64,000 nucleotides of DNA from Planctomycetota bacterium. Lineage in GTDB: Bacteria; Planctomycetota; UBA8742; UBA2392. The notes under the pieces are model-generated. The model searched no databases. It was not told where the DNA came from and saw only the letters and a list, made by a program, of their open reading frames with translations. The position numbers and the translations under genes are program-made. This document shows positions 1 through 6,933 of this stretch, one piece after another (positions within the stretch are counted from its first letter, which is position 1; the number at the start of each line of letters is the position of its first letter). The DNA is taken from NCBI GenBank assembly GCA_015075515.1, contig JABTUE010000001.1, forward strand, positions 1,201,001-1,265,000. Reading direction: 5' to 3'.

Positions 1-2
1 GC

Positions 3-512
3 AGGAAGTGCGGCTTCGCTTCCGGCTGCTTCCTCCAGTGTTCTCTGGGTCCGTCACACTCACAGGACGGCAAGCCGCTGGGCGCTGTGGGTAAGGCTCC
101 GGCGTACAACACTGCGGGTCAGGCTCTTGGCCCGGAGCAGTACGAGGGCGTGCTCAAGGTGGACGAGAACGGCAAGCCGAGGGAGCCGCACCGTCACCGG
201 GACAACTCGTGCCTCACCCTGAGTCTGTTCCTGCGGCTGATCGGGGTGCCACCGGCTCCGACCGCGCAGTTGGGTGACGCACTGTGGGACGTGCTCCCGC
301 AGGCCCTGACGGCTGTGGAACAGGGTCTACAGGCCCAGCCGTTGCCCACACCGCAGGCTGCTGCTCCGGCTGCCCCGCCCGCACAGTCACCGATGGCATC
401 GCTCGTGGGGGACAGCAATCGCGCAGAGAAATTTCTCTCACGCGAACCCGGAGCCTGCGAAGTGCTTGATTCATTCAAGATGCGGGTTGACGCCCGCTGG
501 AGGCACCAATGA
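3..512 (+). CDS. Hypothetical protein, 5' end cut by the window edge
   Basis: The reading frame is open from the left edge to a stop at 512, so the true start may lie outside the window. An internal GTG at 87 is the first possible start but has no convincing ribosome binding site. I recognise no family. The visible part has a charged N-terminal half, a short hydrophobic patch (SLFLRLIGVPPAP) and an Ala/Pro/Gln-rich low-complexity stretch. Its stop overlaps the start of the next gene by 4 nt (ATGA), which suggests translational coupling and supports both frames being real. It lies in the accessory segment that ends at the tRNA-Ile2 remnant. Long antisense frames exist here, so confidence is limited. 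Confidence 0.4.
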   Translation, partial: RKCGFASGCFLQCSLGPSHSQDGKPLGAVGKAPAYNTAGQALGPEQYEGVLKVDENGKPREPHRHRDNSCLTLSLFLRLIGVPPAPTAQLGDALWDVLPQALTAVEQGLQAQPLPTPQAAAPAAPPAQSPMASLVGDSNRAEKFLSREPGACEVLDSFKMRVDARWRHQ

Positions 513-1516
513 ACCGACGAGCCGTAGCATTGCGCGTGCTCTGTGAGCGCAAACTGGCTAGGCAGTTTCAAGAGGCAACCCGAGGCATGAGAGCGGCGCA
601 GGTCGGCGTGCACGTGCAATCAATCATCGCTGCGGCATTGTTGAACCCGAGTTTCGTCGTGGAGGAAATTACGAAGGGCCGGGCGATGGCTCTGCAATGC
701 AGCACCAATCGAATCACGCACCGGCCGATGCTGCTGACGCTTCCGTGCGCCGACCGGACAGAACGAGAGACCCTTCGCCGCTTGGTGCTGGCATTGACGT
801 GGTTGGTTGCCGCTCAGATTGACGGGCCAATTCTGCCGGACTCTTCGAGCGTCGTCAGGGCGCTGCTTGGAGCTTGGCTGAACATCACCGTGCTGAACCC
901 GGCCCACAACCGCAGCAAGGGCGTAGGGGATCAGCCCGCTCACGAATCGACCAAGGGGAAGACGGCCCGCACACCGAGGACGGGCAAGAAGGCCCGCTCC
1001 GAGGGTGTCACCATGCCACCTCGTCGGAAAAAACCGTATGGATGGACAAGGAGTGCGGATCGATCTGTGCCCCATCCCGATTTTCCCGCAGTGTCATCAG
1101 TGCCAGTCGATTGGAGACCCGGAGGAAAAGGCCGCCCGCCTGTTGGTTCCTACCAGAGCGAGGACGGCAAGTGGCATCTTCCAAAGGGCTTCAAGTTGAT
1201 TGACGGGCAGGTCTATCCGCCGATGGCACTGTTCCGCGATGCTGCGTCGAGGCGGAAACACCAACGCGATGCTGACCGGCAATCACGAAAACGCCGCACA
1301 CGCAGGTCAGCCTCAGAGGCAAGGGTGTCAGAGCAGGCTGCCAGCGAGCCTGAGGCCAACCTCCAGCCAACGCCAAAGGTTCCAGACGCAACTATTCCCC
1401 AAGCACCGGAAGAGCAACCGCCACAGAGTTCGGAAAGAGAATCCCCACGGGAAGCACCGCCGCCAGCAGCCGCCGGGGTGGCCGAAAATCCACAATCGAA
1501 CAACCGCGACGCCTGA
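509..1516 (+). CDS. Hypothetical basic protein of the accessory segment
   Basis: This 335-aa product starts at an ATG overlapping the upstream stop by 4 nt. The N-terminal third (to about residue 140) looks globular and helical, with a hydrophobic helix near LVLALTWLVAAQIDG. The middle is strongly basic (KTARTPRTGKKARSEG, then PPRRKKPYGW), and the tail is a Pro/Glu/Gln-rich disordered region. An in-frame ATG at 1013, preceded by GAGGG, could start a separate smaller protein (PPRRKKPYGW...), so two products or an internal start are possible. I recognise no family. A basic core would fit a DNA-binding accessory protein of a mobile element, but that is inference from context only. Confidence 0.5.
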   Translation: MNRRAVALRVLCERKLARQFQEATRGMRAAQVGVHVQSIIAAALLNPSFVVEEITKGRAMALQCSTNRITHRPMLLTLPCADRTERETLRRLVLALTWLVAAQIDGPILPDSSSVVRALLGAWLNITVLNPAHNRSKGVGDQPAHESTKGKTARTPRTGKKARSEGVTMPPRRKKPYGWTRSADRSVPHPDFPAVSSVPVDWRPGGKGRPPVGSYQSEDGKWHLPKGFKLIDGQVYPPMALFRDAASRRKHQRDADRQSRKRRTRRSASEARVSEQAASEPEANLQPTPKVPDATIPQAPEEQPPQSSERESPREAPPPAAAGVAENPQSNNRDA

Positions 1517-1570
1517 TGCTTTCCGGTCAGTGGCGCGTGACAGGTACCAACGGCCGGGCTTTCCAAGTGG

Positions 1571-2902
1571 TCAATCCGGCATCGCAACCCAATGGCCAAC
1601 CAGCCGTTCGGCTAGCTTGTCTAGCCCATTTGCAAGGAGGTATGCGATGACGTGAGGGAGAGCCCCCGCTACTTTCCGTCGGCGTCGTGCGTCACCTTGG
1701 CCCGACGCACTGAGTCGTACCGCATGAACGAAATCTACCCATGCCATACGCTGAGCCTTCTTGGGGAGCTTCTGCTCCGGGACACGTTCCTTACCGGAGA
1801 AGTGCTTTGTCTGTTGCTTCGCTTCTTCGGAGAGCCGGTAGTGTCTGTGGTGCCTCGTGGCAACGAGGAACTCCTCGGCTTCGGCTACAGTTAGGTCGGC
1901 GAAACAGCGAGGAAAATCTACCCCGTATCCGTGGACAGCCCGATGCTCTTCTGTTTTGCGGGGCGAAGGGTGCAGTGGAGGACGGGTCAAGTATCGAGCT
2001 ACGCCCTCGGCATCTTGCACCGTCGAGCCAACATAGGTGGTGTGGACCGCCGTCTTGGGCCTGGGAAGCCCAAGCTGATCCGCCGCCTTCACTACAGCAG
2101 ACTGCCACTTGCCTTGGATTCTCTCGCACACCCGGTCGTCACACATCGTCGCAGTTCGAGATGATTTCAGCACCAGCGCGGCGTGATCGTGAACGCTCCA
2201 GAGGCTCTTTCCGCCCTCCCGATACAGGTCGATGTGCTGGCCACGACACCAGTGCTGTACAGACGACTCCCAGATGCCTTTGCCGTCTGCAAAGAGAGAC
2301 CATGCGAGTGCGTTGAGCCGGAACACGTCAGTCAATGAAGACCAAAGCGCGGGAACGATCTTGGGCGAGACAAGGAGGATTACCAAGCCTTCGTTCTGTG
2401 CCGAACGGAGAACTGACTCGAAACGTCTGCGCCAGCGCCTCCTCTTCCAGTCCAAGTACACGGGGTTGATGTCGCGGCGAAACATGTGAATGCCGAGCGG
2501 GTTCCGGTAAAGGTCATTGAAGTGTACGTGCCAAACGAAGCGCCCACATTCCTTCATCCGCCGAATCCACTTCCCGGCACGATGGCGTATCCACCGACTC
2601 TTGGCGCTCAGATGGAGCCGCTGGAGAGCGTCTAGCGTCCTGTGGAACTCGGTGCCACACATGAGCCTTGAGGGAAGGTCGCCTTCGCCAGATTGACCGC
2701 TACCGTCGTGATCGGTGGGATTGGCAACGGCAAAGTCCTTCAAGGCAAGGTGTAGTGGCTCCCACACCTTGAACGGCACCATAACCATTGGACTACAAGG
2801 TTCAGTATGCCTTGGCACACCGATGGGTATCCGCATCCTTGAAAAGTCAGGTTGTGGCGGAAGAGTGTGGGGTACTGGAATGGCTAAACCGGGAGTATTC
2901 AT
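1571..2902 (-). CDS. Putative rolling-circle replication initiator (HUH endonuclease-like)
   Basis: This 443-aa protein has the motif order expected of rolling-circle Rep proteins. There is a hydrophobic beta strand (GLVILLVSPK), then a tryptophan followed by an HxH pair (LWSVHDHAALVL, residues about 240-250), then a conserved Trp (GKWQSAV), then a candidate catalytic tyrosine in the form ARYLTRP (about residue 310). In HUH enzymes the two histidines hold the metal and the tyrosine nicks DNA and becomes covalently linked to its 5' end. Several basic tracts (RRRWRRRFE) fit DNA binding. A second HxH (WHVHF) nearer the N-terminus is a rival candidate. The gene lies about 250 bp from the tRNA-Ile2 junction and points inward. 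It could instead be a Y1/Y2-type transposase or relaxase. Start ATG 2902 lacks a clear SD; ATG 2836 is an alternative. Confidence 0.5.
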   Translation of the reverse strand: MNTPGLAIPVPHTLPPQPDFSRMRIPIGVPRHTEPCSPMVMVPFKVWEPLHLALKDFAVANPTDHDGSGQSGEGDLPSRLMCGTEFHRTLDALQRLHLSAKSRWIRHRAGKWIRRMKECGRFVWHVHFNDLYRNPLGIHMFRRDINPVYLDWKRRRWRRRFESVLRSAQNEGLVILLVSPKIVPALWSSLTDVFRLNALAWSLFADGKGIWESSVQHWCRGQHIDLYREGGKSLWSVHDHAALVLKSSRTATMCDDRVCERIQGKWQSAVVKAADQLGLPRPKTAVHTTYVGSTVQDAEGVARYLTRPPLHPSPRKTEEHRAVHGYGVDFPRCFADLTVAEAEEFLVATRHHRHYRLSEEAKQQTKHFSGKERVPEQKLPKKAQRMAWVDFVHAVRLSASGQGDARRRRKVAGALPHVIAYLLANGLDKLAERLVGHWVAMPD

Positions 2903-3148
2903 AACCAGTGTAGTTCAAAGACCAAGAGTACAGGCGCTGTCGGGTGCACCAGTGGCACCCACAAACGAGCGCCGCAGCAAGACAAGCGTGACAGGTTCCG
3001 GGGCGCGATTCAACGCGCAGCAGGATGGTGAAGCGTGCCATGCCATCAGGGCGTCGCCAATGATGTACGAATCGTGTACCAGAAAACAGGGGTGTCTTGT
3101 GGAAGCCTTATGTAGGCTGAGTTGCAGGCGGCATGGGTCGGCAAATCA
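2903..3148. other. Non-coding end of the accessory segment
   Basis: I see no convincing gene between the Rep-like gene and the tRNA remnant. The stretch should contain the Rep promoter and, if the segment is an integrated element, one arm of its attachment site. It does not contain the T-arm or 3' acceptor strand needed to complete the tRNA. Confidence 0.4.
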
Positions 3149-3191
3149 GGGGATTATGAGTCCCCTGCTCTAACCGTTGAGCTACAGGCCC
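3149..3191 (-). tRNA. tRNA-Ile2(CAT), 3' half missing (junction with accessory segment)
   Basis: Read on the minus strand from 3191, the sequence gives positions 1-43 of a tRNA. It has an acceptor strand GGGCCTG, TA, a D arm GCTC/GAGC with an 8-nt loop, then an anticodon arm GGGGA-CTCATAA-TCCCC with anticodon CAT at 3158-3156. The GGACTCATAATCC arm and the GGGCCTR acceptor are typical of the lysidine-modified isoleucine tRNA rather than Met tRNAs. After position 43 the homology stops. There is no T-loop TTCRA and no CAGGCCC 3' acceptor strand in the next 70 nt. The gene therefore seems split at the 3' side of its anticodon arm, as expected if an element recombined there. An intact copy must exist elsewhere, because AUA decoding needs it. 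Confidence 0.75.
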
Positions 3192-3462
3192 AAACTAGCG
3201 CATTTCAATAGGGTTTCAAGGCGTTTGGCGGGGTAGAAAAAATCTCGCAGGTCAACCAATGCGCCAACCAATAGCACCCTGAAACCGGAGAAACTCGACG
3301 CCGTTTCGGGGCGGGACAGGTTCCCGTTCTCTGCCGGCGCCGCCTCCCACCCTAAACGGACGGCTGTTGTCAGTCCATGCCGTGCCGGGCAAGCCCGGCA
3401 GGCGGCACAGCGCACGGGGTGAAACGGGCCGGTTCCACAGGGATGCCCAAAACATCGTGGTG
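3192..3462. other. Intergenic region upstream of the tRNA remnant
   Basis: No gene is supported here. It should carry the original promoter of tRNA-Ile2, reading leftward. A short direct repeat (ATTGGTTG twice within 20 bp, minus strand) lies about 60-80 bp upstream of the tRNA start. Short frames exist but have no start signals or recognisable sequence. Confidence 0.4.
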
Positions 3463-3765
3463 TCAGGTCTGTCCGTCAGCGGTTTGCACGGCGCGCAGCC
3501 GGCGTTTCAGCCGGCGCTCCATAAGTTCCAGCAGCACCACGCCGGCCAGGAACAGCACGGCGCAAGAGGCCGCGGCCTCGGGGCTGCCGGACAAAGCCGC
3601 AACACCGACCACCGTCACCAGGCCGCAGACACACAGGGTGTTGATCACCCGTTTGAGCGTGCGCAGGCTGTCGCGCAGCGCCACGCGCATGGCGGCCCGT
3701 GGCGCATTGTCGCGGGTCATCAGCCGCAGGCGGGCCGAGTGGCCGCTTTGAGCGTAGGGAATCAT
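3463..3765 (-). CDS. Small membrane protein, two TM segments
   Basis: A 100-aa protein with a basic, soluble N-terminus, then two hydrophobic helices (around TLCVCGLVTVVGVAALSG and AVLFLAGVVLLELMERR) and a basic C-terminus (RRLKRRLRA), as expected for an inner-membrane protein with both ends in the cytoplasm. The start chosen is ATG 3765, which overlaps the stop of the upstream gene as ATGA and is preceded by GGGGAGGG. The frame could extend upstream to 3861, but that would run through the neighbour. It is translationally coupled to the 3762-4103 gene, which also has two TM helices, so the two may form a complex. Function unknown. Confidence 0.6.
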   Translation of the reverse strand: MIPYAQSGHSARLRLMTRDNAPRAAMRVALRDSLRTLKRVINTLCVCGLVTVVGVAALSGSPEAAASCAVLFLAGVVLLELMERRLKRRLRAVQTADGQT

Positions 3766-4103
3766 CGCCGGCCCTCCCCGGTGCGCCGGTCGTGTTCGGC
3801 CCGGGCGCGCAGGTCGGCGGCGGTCTGCACCAGCTGCGAACCCGCGCCGGAAACCGCCCACGACGCATAGGCGCCGCCCAGAGCCAGCAGCGCCCCGACC
3901 AGCATGAAGTTCGACGCCACCATGCCCTCCAGGCTGCCGTCAAACGTCGCGCCGGCCCAGGCCACCAGCACACAGGCCGCCATCAATCCGACCGCCGCCA
4001 GCACCGCCCCCGCGACGCGCTGGCGCCGGCCCCGGCGCTCGACCTGTTCGGCACGGGCGGTCAGGGCTTCGGGGGTCAGAATCGCGGCAAACCCGGCACT
4101 CAT
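3762..4103 (-). CDS. Small membrane protein, two TM segments
   Basis: A 113-aa protein from ATG 4103 (MSAGFAAIL...), which has GAGG about 6 nt upstream; an upstream ATG at 4181 in the same frame lacks an SD. A short Ala/Arg-rich amphipathic region (LTARAEQVERRGR) precedes two hydrophobic helices (VAGAVLAAVGLMAACVLVAW and FMLVGALLALGGAYASW). The C-terminus is charged. It overlaps the following gene by 4 nt. No family is recognised. The pair looks like a two-component small membrane module of unknown role. Confidence 0.55.
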   Translation of the reverse strand: MSAGFAAILTPEALTARAEQVERRGRRQRVAGAVLAAVGLMAACVLVAWAGATFDGSLEGMVASNFMLVGALLALGGAYASWAVSGAGSQLVQTAADLRARAEHDRRTGEGRR

Positions 4104-4200
4104 GCTGGCCTCGCCGGCGCGCGCCGCGGCGGTGTCGCCGCTGGCGCGGTAGGGCCCGGATTGCCCGGCGCGGGAATCCATGCGTGTATTGTAACCAGCC

Positions 4201-4656
4201 TCAGCGAACCTCGGCCAGCAGGTTGCCTTCTTCGTCGCGCCATACCGGCCGGCCCAGCTTGTCCTTCACCGGGTACACCAGGCGCACGGCCGTGCCGTAG
4301 GTATAGCGATCCATGCGCTCGCGAAAGGCGGCGGCTTCGGCCTCGAGGGTGGCAAAACGCTGGTTGGGAATGCGCACCACGTGGCTGAGGTTTTCGGCCT
4401 CGATCACCACGGTGACGGCGTCAATCCAGCGCAGGATGATGCCTTCAGACGGCGCCGTGTCCTGCGGGGTTTGCTGCTCGGGGCTGTTGGCCGGCGCGTT
4501 GTTGGCGGGTTTGGGCGCGCGCGACTCGTTGGCGCGCGGATCTTCGCCGCGCCGGATGGCCTCGAGTTCTTCGGGCGTGGGGTCATAGCCCAAAACGGCC
4601 ATGCAGCCGCCGGCCAGCGGCAGCAGCAGCGCGAGCATCGCAAGCGCGTGGCGCAT
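4201..4656 (-). CDS. Lipoprotein with an SNase-like C-terminal half
   Basis: A 151-aa protein with a lipoprotein signal (LLLPLAGGC, lipidated Cys about residue 18), then a Pro/Ala/Asn-rich linker (PKPANNAPANSP) and a compact C-terminal region from about residue 72. That region recalls the OB-fold core of staphylococcal-nuclease-like proteins: a strand with D and TV (RWIDAVTVVIEAE) and an ending of the type YGTAVRLVYP...DKLGRPVW. The catalytic Arg/Glu pattern of active thermonucleases is not evident, so it may be a non-catalytic relative. It is envelope-anchored by inference. It lies downstream of the photolyase gene on the same strand, separated by 27 bp. Confidence 0.65.
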   Translation of the reverse strand: MRHALAMLALLLPLAGGCMAVLGYDPTPEELEAIRRGEDPRANESRAPKPANNAPANSPEQQTPQDTAPSEGIILRWIDAVTVVIEAENLSHVVRIPNQRFATLEAEAAAFRERMDRYTYGTAVRLVYPVKDKLGRPVWRDEEGNLLAEVR

Positions 4657-4683
4657 GGCCGGATGGTAGCGGCGCGCCGGGGC

Positions 4684-6147
4684 TCAGAACAGGCCGCGGC
4701 CGTCGTCAAAGCGCCGCAGATAGCCCTCCATGCGCAGCTTGCGCCGCGTGTTCTCGCTGCTCATGTAGCGCACAGTGCCGAACACCGGCCGGCGCGGCCC
4801 CCAGGCGCGGTCGAAACGCCCCAGGCACCAGAAGATGCCGCTGTAGCTGTTGGGGTCACGGCCATCCAGGGCGTAGCGGTTATTGAGGTGGATCATCGTG
4901 TCCAGCGCGGTCTGCGGGTCCGGCGACCAATGCAGAATCTTCTTGCCCCACAGCATGCGCAGATAGTTGTGCATGCGGCCGGTGCGGACCAGTTCGCGCT
5001 GGGCGGCGTTCCAGACCGGGTCGTGGGTGCGGGCGGATTCGAACTGTTCGGGGGTATAGATGTGCTCGCGCCGGTCGCCGGCGTGCTCGCGCAACGACTG
5101 GCGCGCAAAGGCCGGCAGGTTGTCGGCGCTGTCGTAGCTGTCGGGAAAGGCCCGGCAGAACTGAAGGCTCAGCTCGCGCCAGGTGACCAGTTCGTCCAGA
5201 AAGCTTTCGGCATGCGGCGGCAGACCCCACCAGCCGTGGCGGCGACCCACGGGCTTGCCCGCGATGTTGTCGGGCGTCCAGCCGCAGTGGTCGAACACCG
5301 CGCGCGCGACTTCGTGGGCGCCGATGTGGCCGAAGTGCAGCCAGGGCGAAAGCCCGCTGGCGGCGCCGTCGTCGGGGTGGTTGCGGTCGTTGTCGTAGCG
5401 CGCCAGGCCGTGACGGAGAAACACGGCCAACGCCTTGCGCGCGGCGGTGTGGCCGCCGACGGTCTGAGCCACGGCCACGCTGTGGTCAATCGGCAGGGAT
5501 GCAATGTTGACGCGCGCCGGATCGGCCGCGGGCCAGCGCGCGGCGATGTCAGCCGGCACGGCCATGCGCGGCAGACGCAGCCCGGCCAGCGGGTTTTCGT
5601 CCGGGAACTCGAACAGGTGCGGCCGCAACTGGCGGTGCAGATGAATGCGAAACGACGCCGCGGTGTGAAAGGCGCGTGACACGGCGCGCAGCGGGTACAG
5701 GCCGTTGCCGTCTATGGCGACAAGCGCGCAGTCAAGCTGCCTTGCCGCGGCATCCAGCATGCGCGGCAGAAAGAAACACGGCCAGTCGTCGCTGACCACG
5801 GCGCAGGCGCGGGCGCCCAGAGCCGCAACCAGGCCGCGGCCGGCGCCGGGCGAGGGCTCGACATAGGGGTGATACGCGACCGTCGCGCGGGCCAGAGCGC
5901 GGGCGTTGTCAGCCATGCCCCGCAGCACAAAGGCGTGCAGGCGATCGCTGGCCCAGCGGTAGTCACAGCGCAGGGCTTCAAGGATCAGCAGCGGTTTGCC
6001 CAGGCGGGCCGCGAGTTCGGCGGCATATTGCAGGCCGAAGTTGAACCGCACGCGGCGCGCGGCGGTCATCCAGTAAAGGACATATTCGCGTCGGGGCTGA
6101 AGCGGCGCGTTGTTGCAGGTGCGCACGCGGCACGGCGGTACCGGCAT
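4684..6147 (-). CDS. phr: Class II CPD DNA photolyase
   Basis: This enzyme uses FAD and blue/near-UV light to split cyclobutane pyrimidine dimers. The product is 487 aa from ATG 6147, which has GGAG about 6 nt upstream; a GTG at 6192 would add 15 residues. The N-terminal part (YVLYWMTAARRVRFNFGLQYA) is the photolyase alpha/beta domain start typical of class II. The C-terminal FAD domain carries the diagnostic class II run: RMHNYLRMLWGKKILHW, then RYALDGRDPNSYSGIFWCLG, then the WGPRRPVFGTVRYMS ending. The length is normal for class II enzymes. Class II photolyases are less common in bacteria than class I but occur in several phyla. It probably shares a transcript with the lipoprotein gene downstream. 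Confidence 0.93.
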   Translation of the reverse strand: MPVPPCRVRTCNNAPLQPRREYVLYWMTAARRVRFNFGLQYAAELAARLGKPLLILEALRCDYRWASDRLHAFVLRGMADNARALARATVAYHPYVEPSPGAGRGLVAALGARACAVVSDDWPCFFLPRMLDAAARQLDCALVAIDGNGLYPLRAVSRAFHTAASFRIHLHRQLRPHLFEFPDENPLAGLRLPRMAVPADIAARWPAADPARVNIASLPIDHSVAVAQTVGGHTAARKALAVFLRHGLARYDNDRNHPDDGAASGLSPWLHFGHIGAHEVARAVFDHCGWTPDNIAGKPVGRRHGWWGLPPHAESFLDELVTWRELSLQFCRAFPDSYDSADNLPAFARQSLREHAGDRREHIYTPEQFESARTHDPVWNAAQRELVRTGRMHNYLRMLWGKKILHWSPDPQTALDTMIHLNNRYALDGRDPNSYSGIFWCLGRFDRAWGPRRPVFGTVRYMSSENTRRKLRMEGYLRRFDDGRGLF

Positions 6148-6249
6148 GGGTGCTCCGCGCGCGGCACTCTTGTTCGCCGTGCCGCGCGGCACTATTCTGA
6201 CCCGCCCCCGCAGCAGTTTCTAACGCAGGCCCGGCCCCGAGGGAATGCC

Positions 6250-6858
6250 ATGCAACGACCGCTTCTGATTGTGGACATGCAGCGCGGCAACGTGAGCGAA
6301 TACAACCGGTTCGCGCCGTCCAGCATTGCCAGTCTGGTCAAGGCCGAACTGTTCGACCCGATTATCTTCACGCGTTTTGTGAACACCGCCGACTGCCCGG
6401 CGCGGCTGTTTCTGGAGATGAAGGAGTTTCAGGATTTCCAGACCGCGGGCATGGACCCCAAGATCGCCGAGGTCATGGGCGCGTCGGTGCCCGGGCTGGA
6501 CAAATACGGCGTGAGTGACCTGGGCGAAAACTACGGCGCCAGACGCTACCTGCTGACCAAAAACATCTACAGCGCCGTGACGCCCGAGTTTGAAGAACTG
6601 CTGTCCGAACTGAACCTGGACAACACCGGCATCTACATTGTGGGCGCCGACACCGAATGCCAGATCATGAAGACCGCGCTGGACCTGTTCGAGCGCGGCG
6701 TGGAACCGATCGTATTTGCCGAGTTCTGCGGCAGCCACCGCGGGCTGGGCATGCACCAGCGCGGGCTGGAACTGCTGGTCGAACTGATCGGCAAAGACCG
6801 CGTGATCAAGGACTACATGCCGCTGCGCCAGCGCTGGGAACGCGCCAAAAAGGCCTGA
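6250..6858 (+). CDS. Isochorismatase-family cysteine hydrolase
   Basis: A 202-aa cytoplasmic protein with the isochorismatase/nicotinamidase fold. It starts MQRPLLIVDMQRGN, with the catalytic Asp in the opening strand (IVDMQ). Later it has IYIVGADTECQIMKTALDLFERG, which places the nucleophilic Cys at the usual position of this family (GxxTdxCvxxTa) and gives the helix after it. The likely activity is hydrolysis of an amide or vinyl ether, but the substrate cannot be told from sequence; nicotinamide, carbamoyl compounds and isochorismate are possibilities for the fold. ATG 6250 is chosen because the upstream frame overlaps the divergent photolyase gene. It stands alone on the plus strand between divergent and convergent neighbours. 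Confidence 0.8.
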   Translation: MQRPLLIVDMQRGNVSEYNRFAPSSIASLVKAELFDPIIFTRFVNTADCPARLFLEMKEFQDFQTAGMDPKIAEVMGASVPGLDKYGVSDLGENYGARRYLLTKNIYSAVTPEFEELLSELNLDNTGIYIVGADTECQIMKTALDLFERGVEPIVFAEFCGSHRGLGMHQRGLELLVELIGKDRVIKDYMPLRQRWERAKKA

Positions 6859-6933
6859 GCGCGGTGCACGTCCCGGCCGCTGCCAGGATACGGCTTGGCC
6901 AACTGCCCGTTGTCTGGTGTGCCGGCCTGCGGT

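Noticed and set aside
3080..3191. Group I intron in tRNA-Ile2(CAT), as known from Azoarcus
   Set aside because: Such an intron would interrupt the anticodon loop; here the whole anticodon arm is intact and homology ends after it. No intron core motifs or 3' exon were found nearby.
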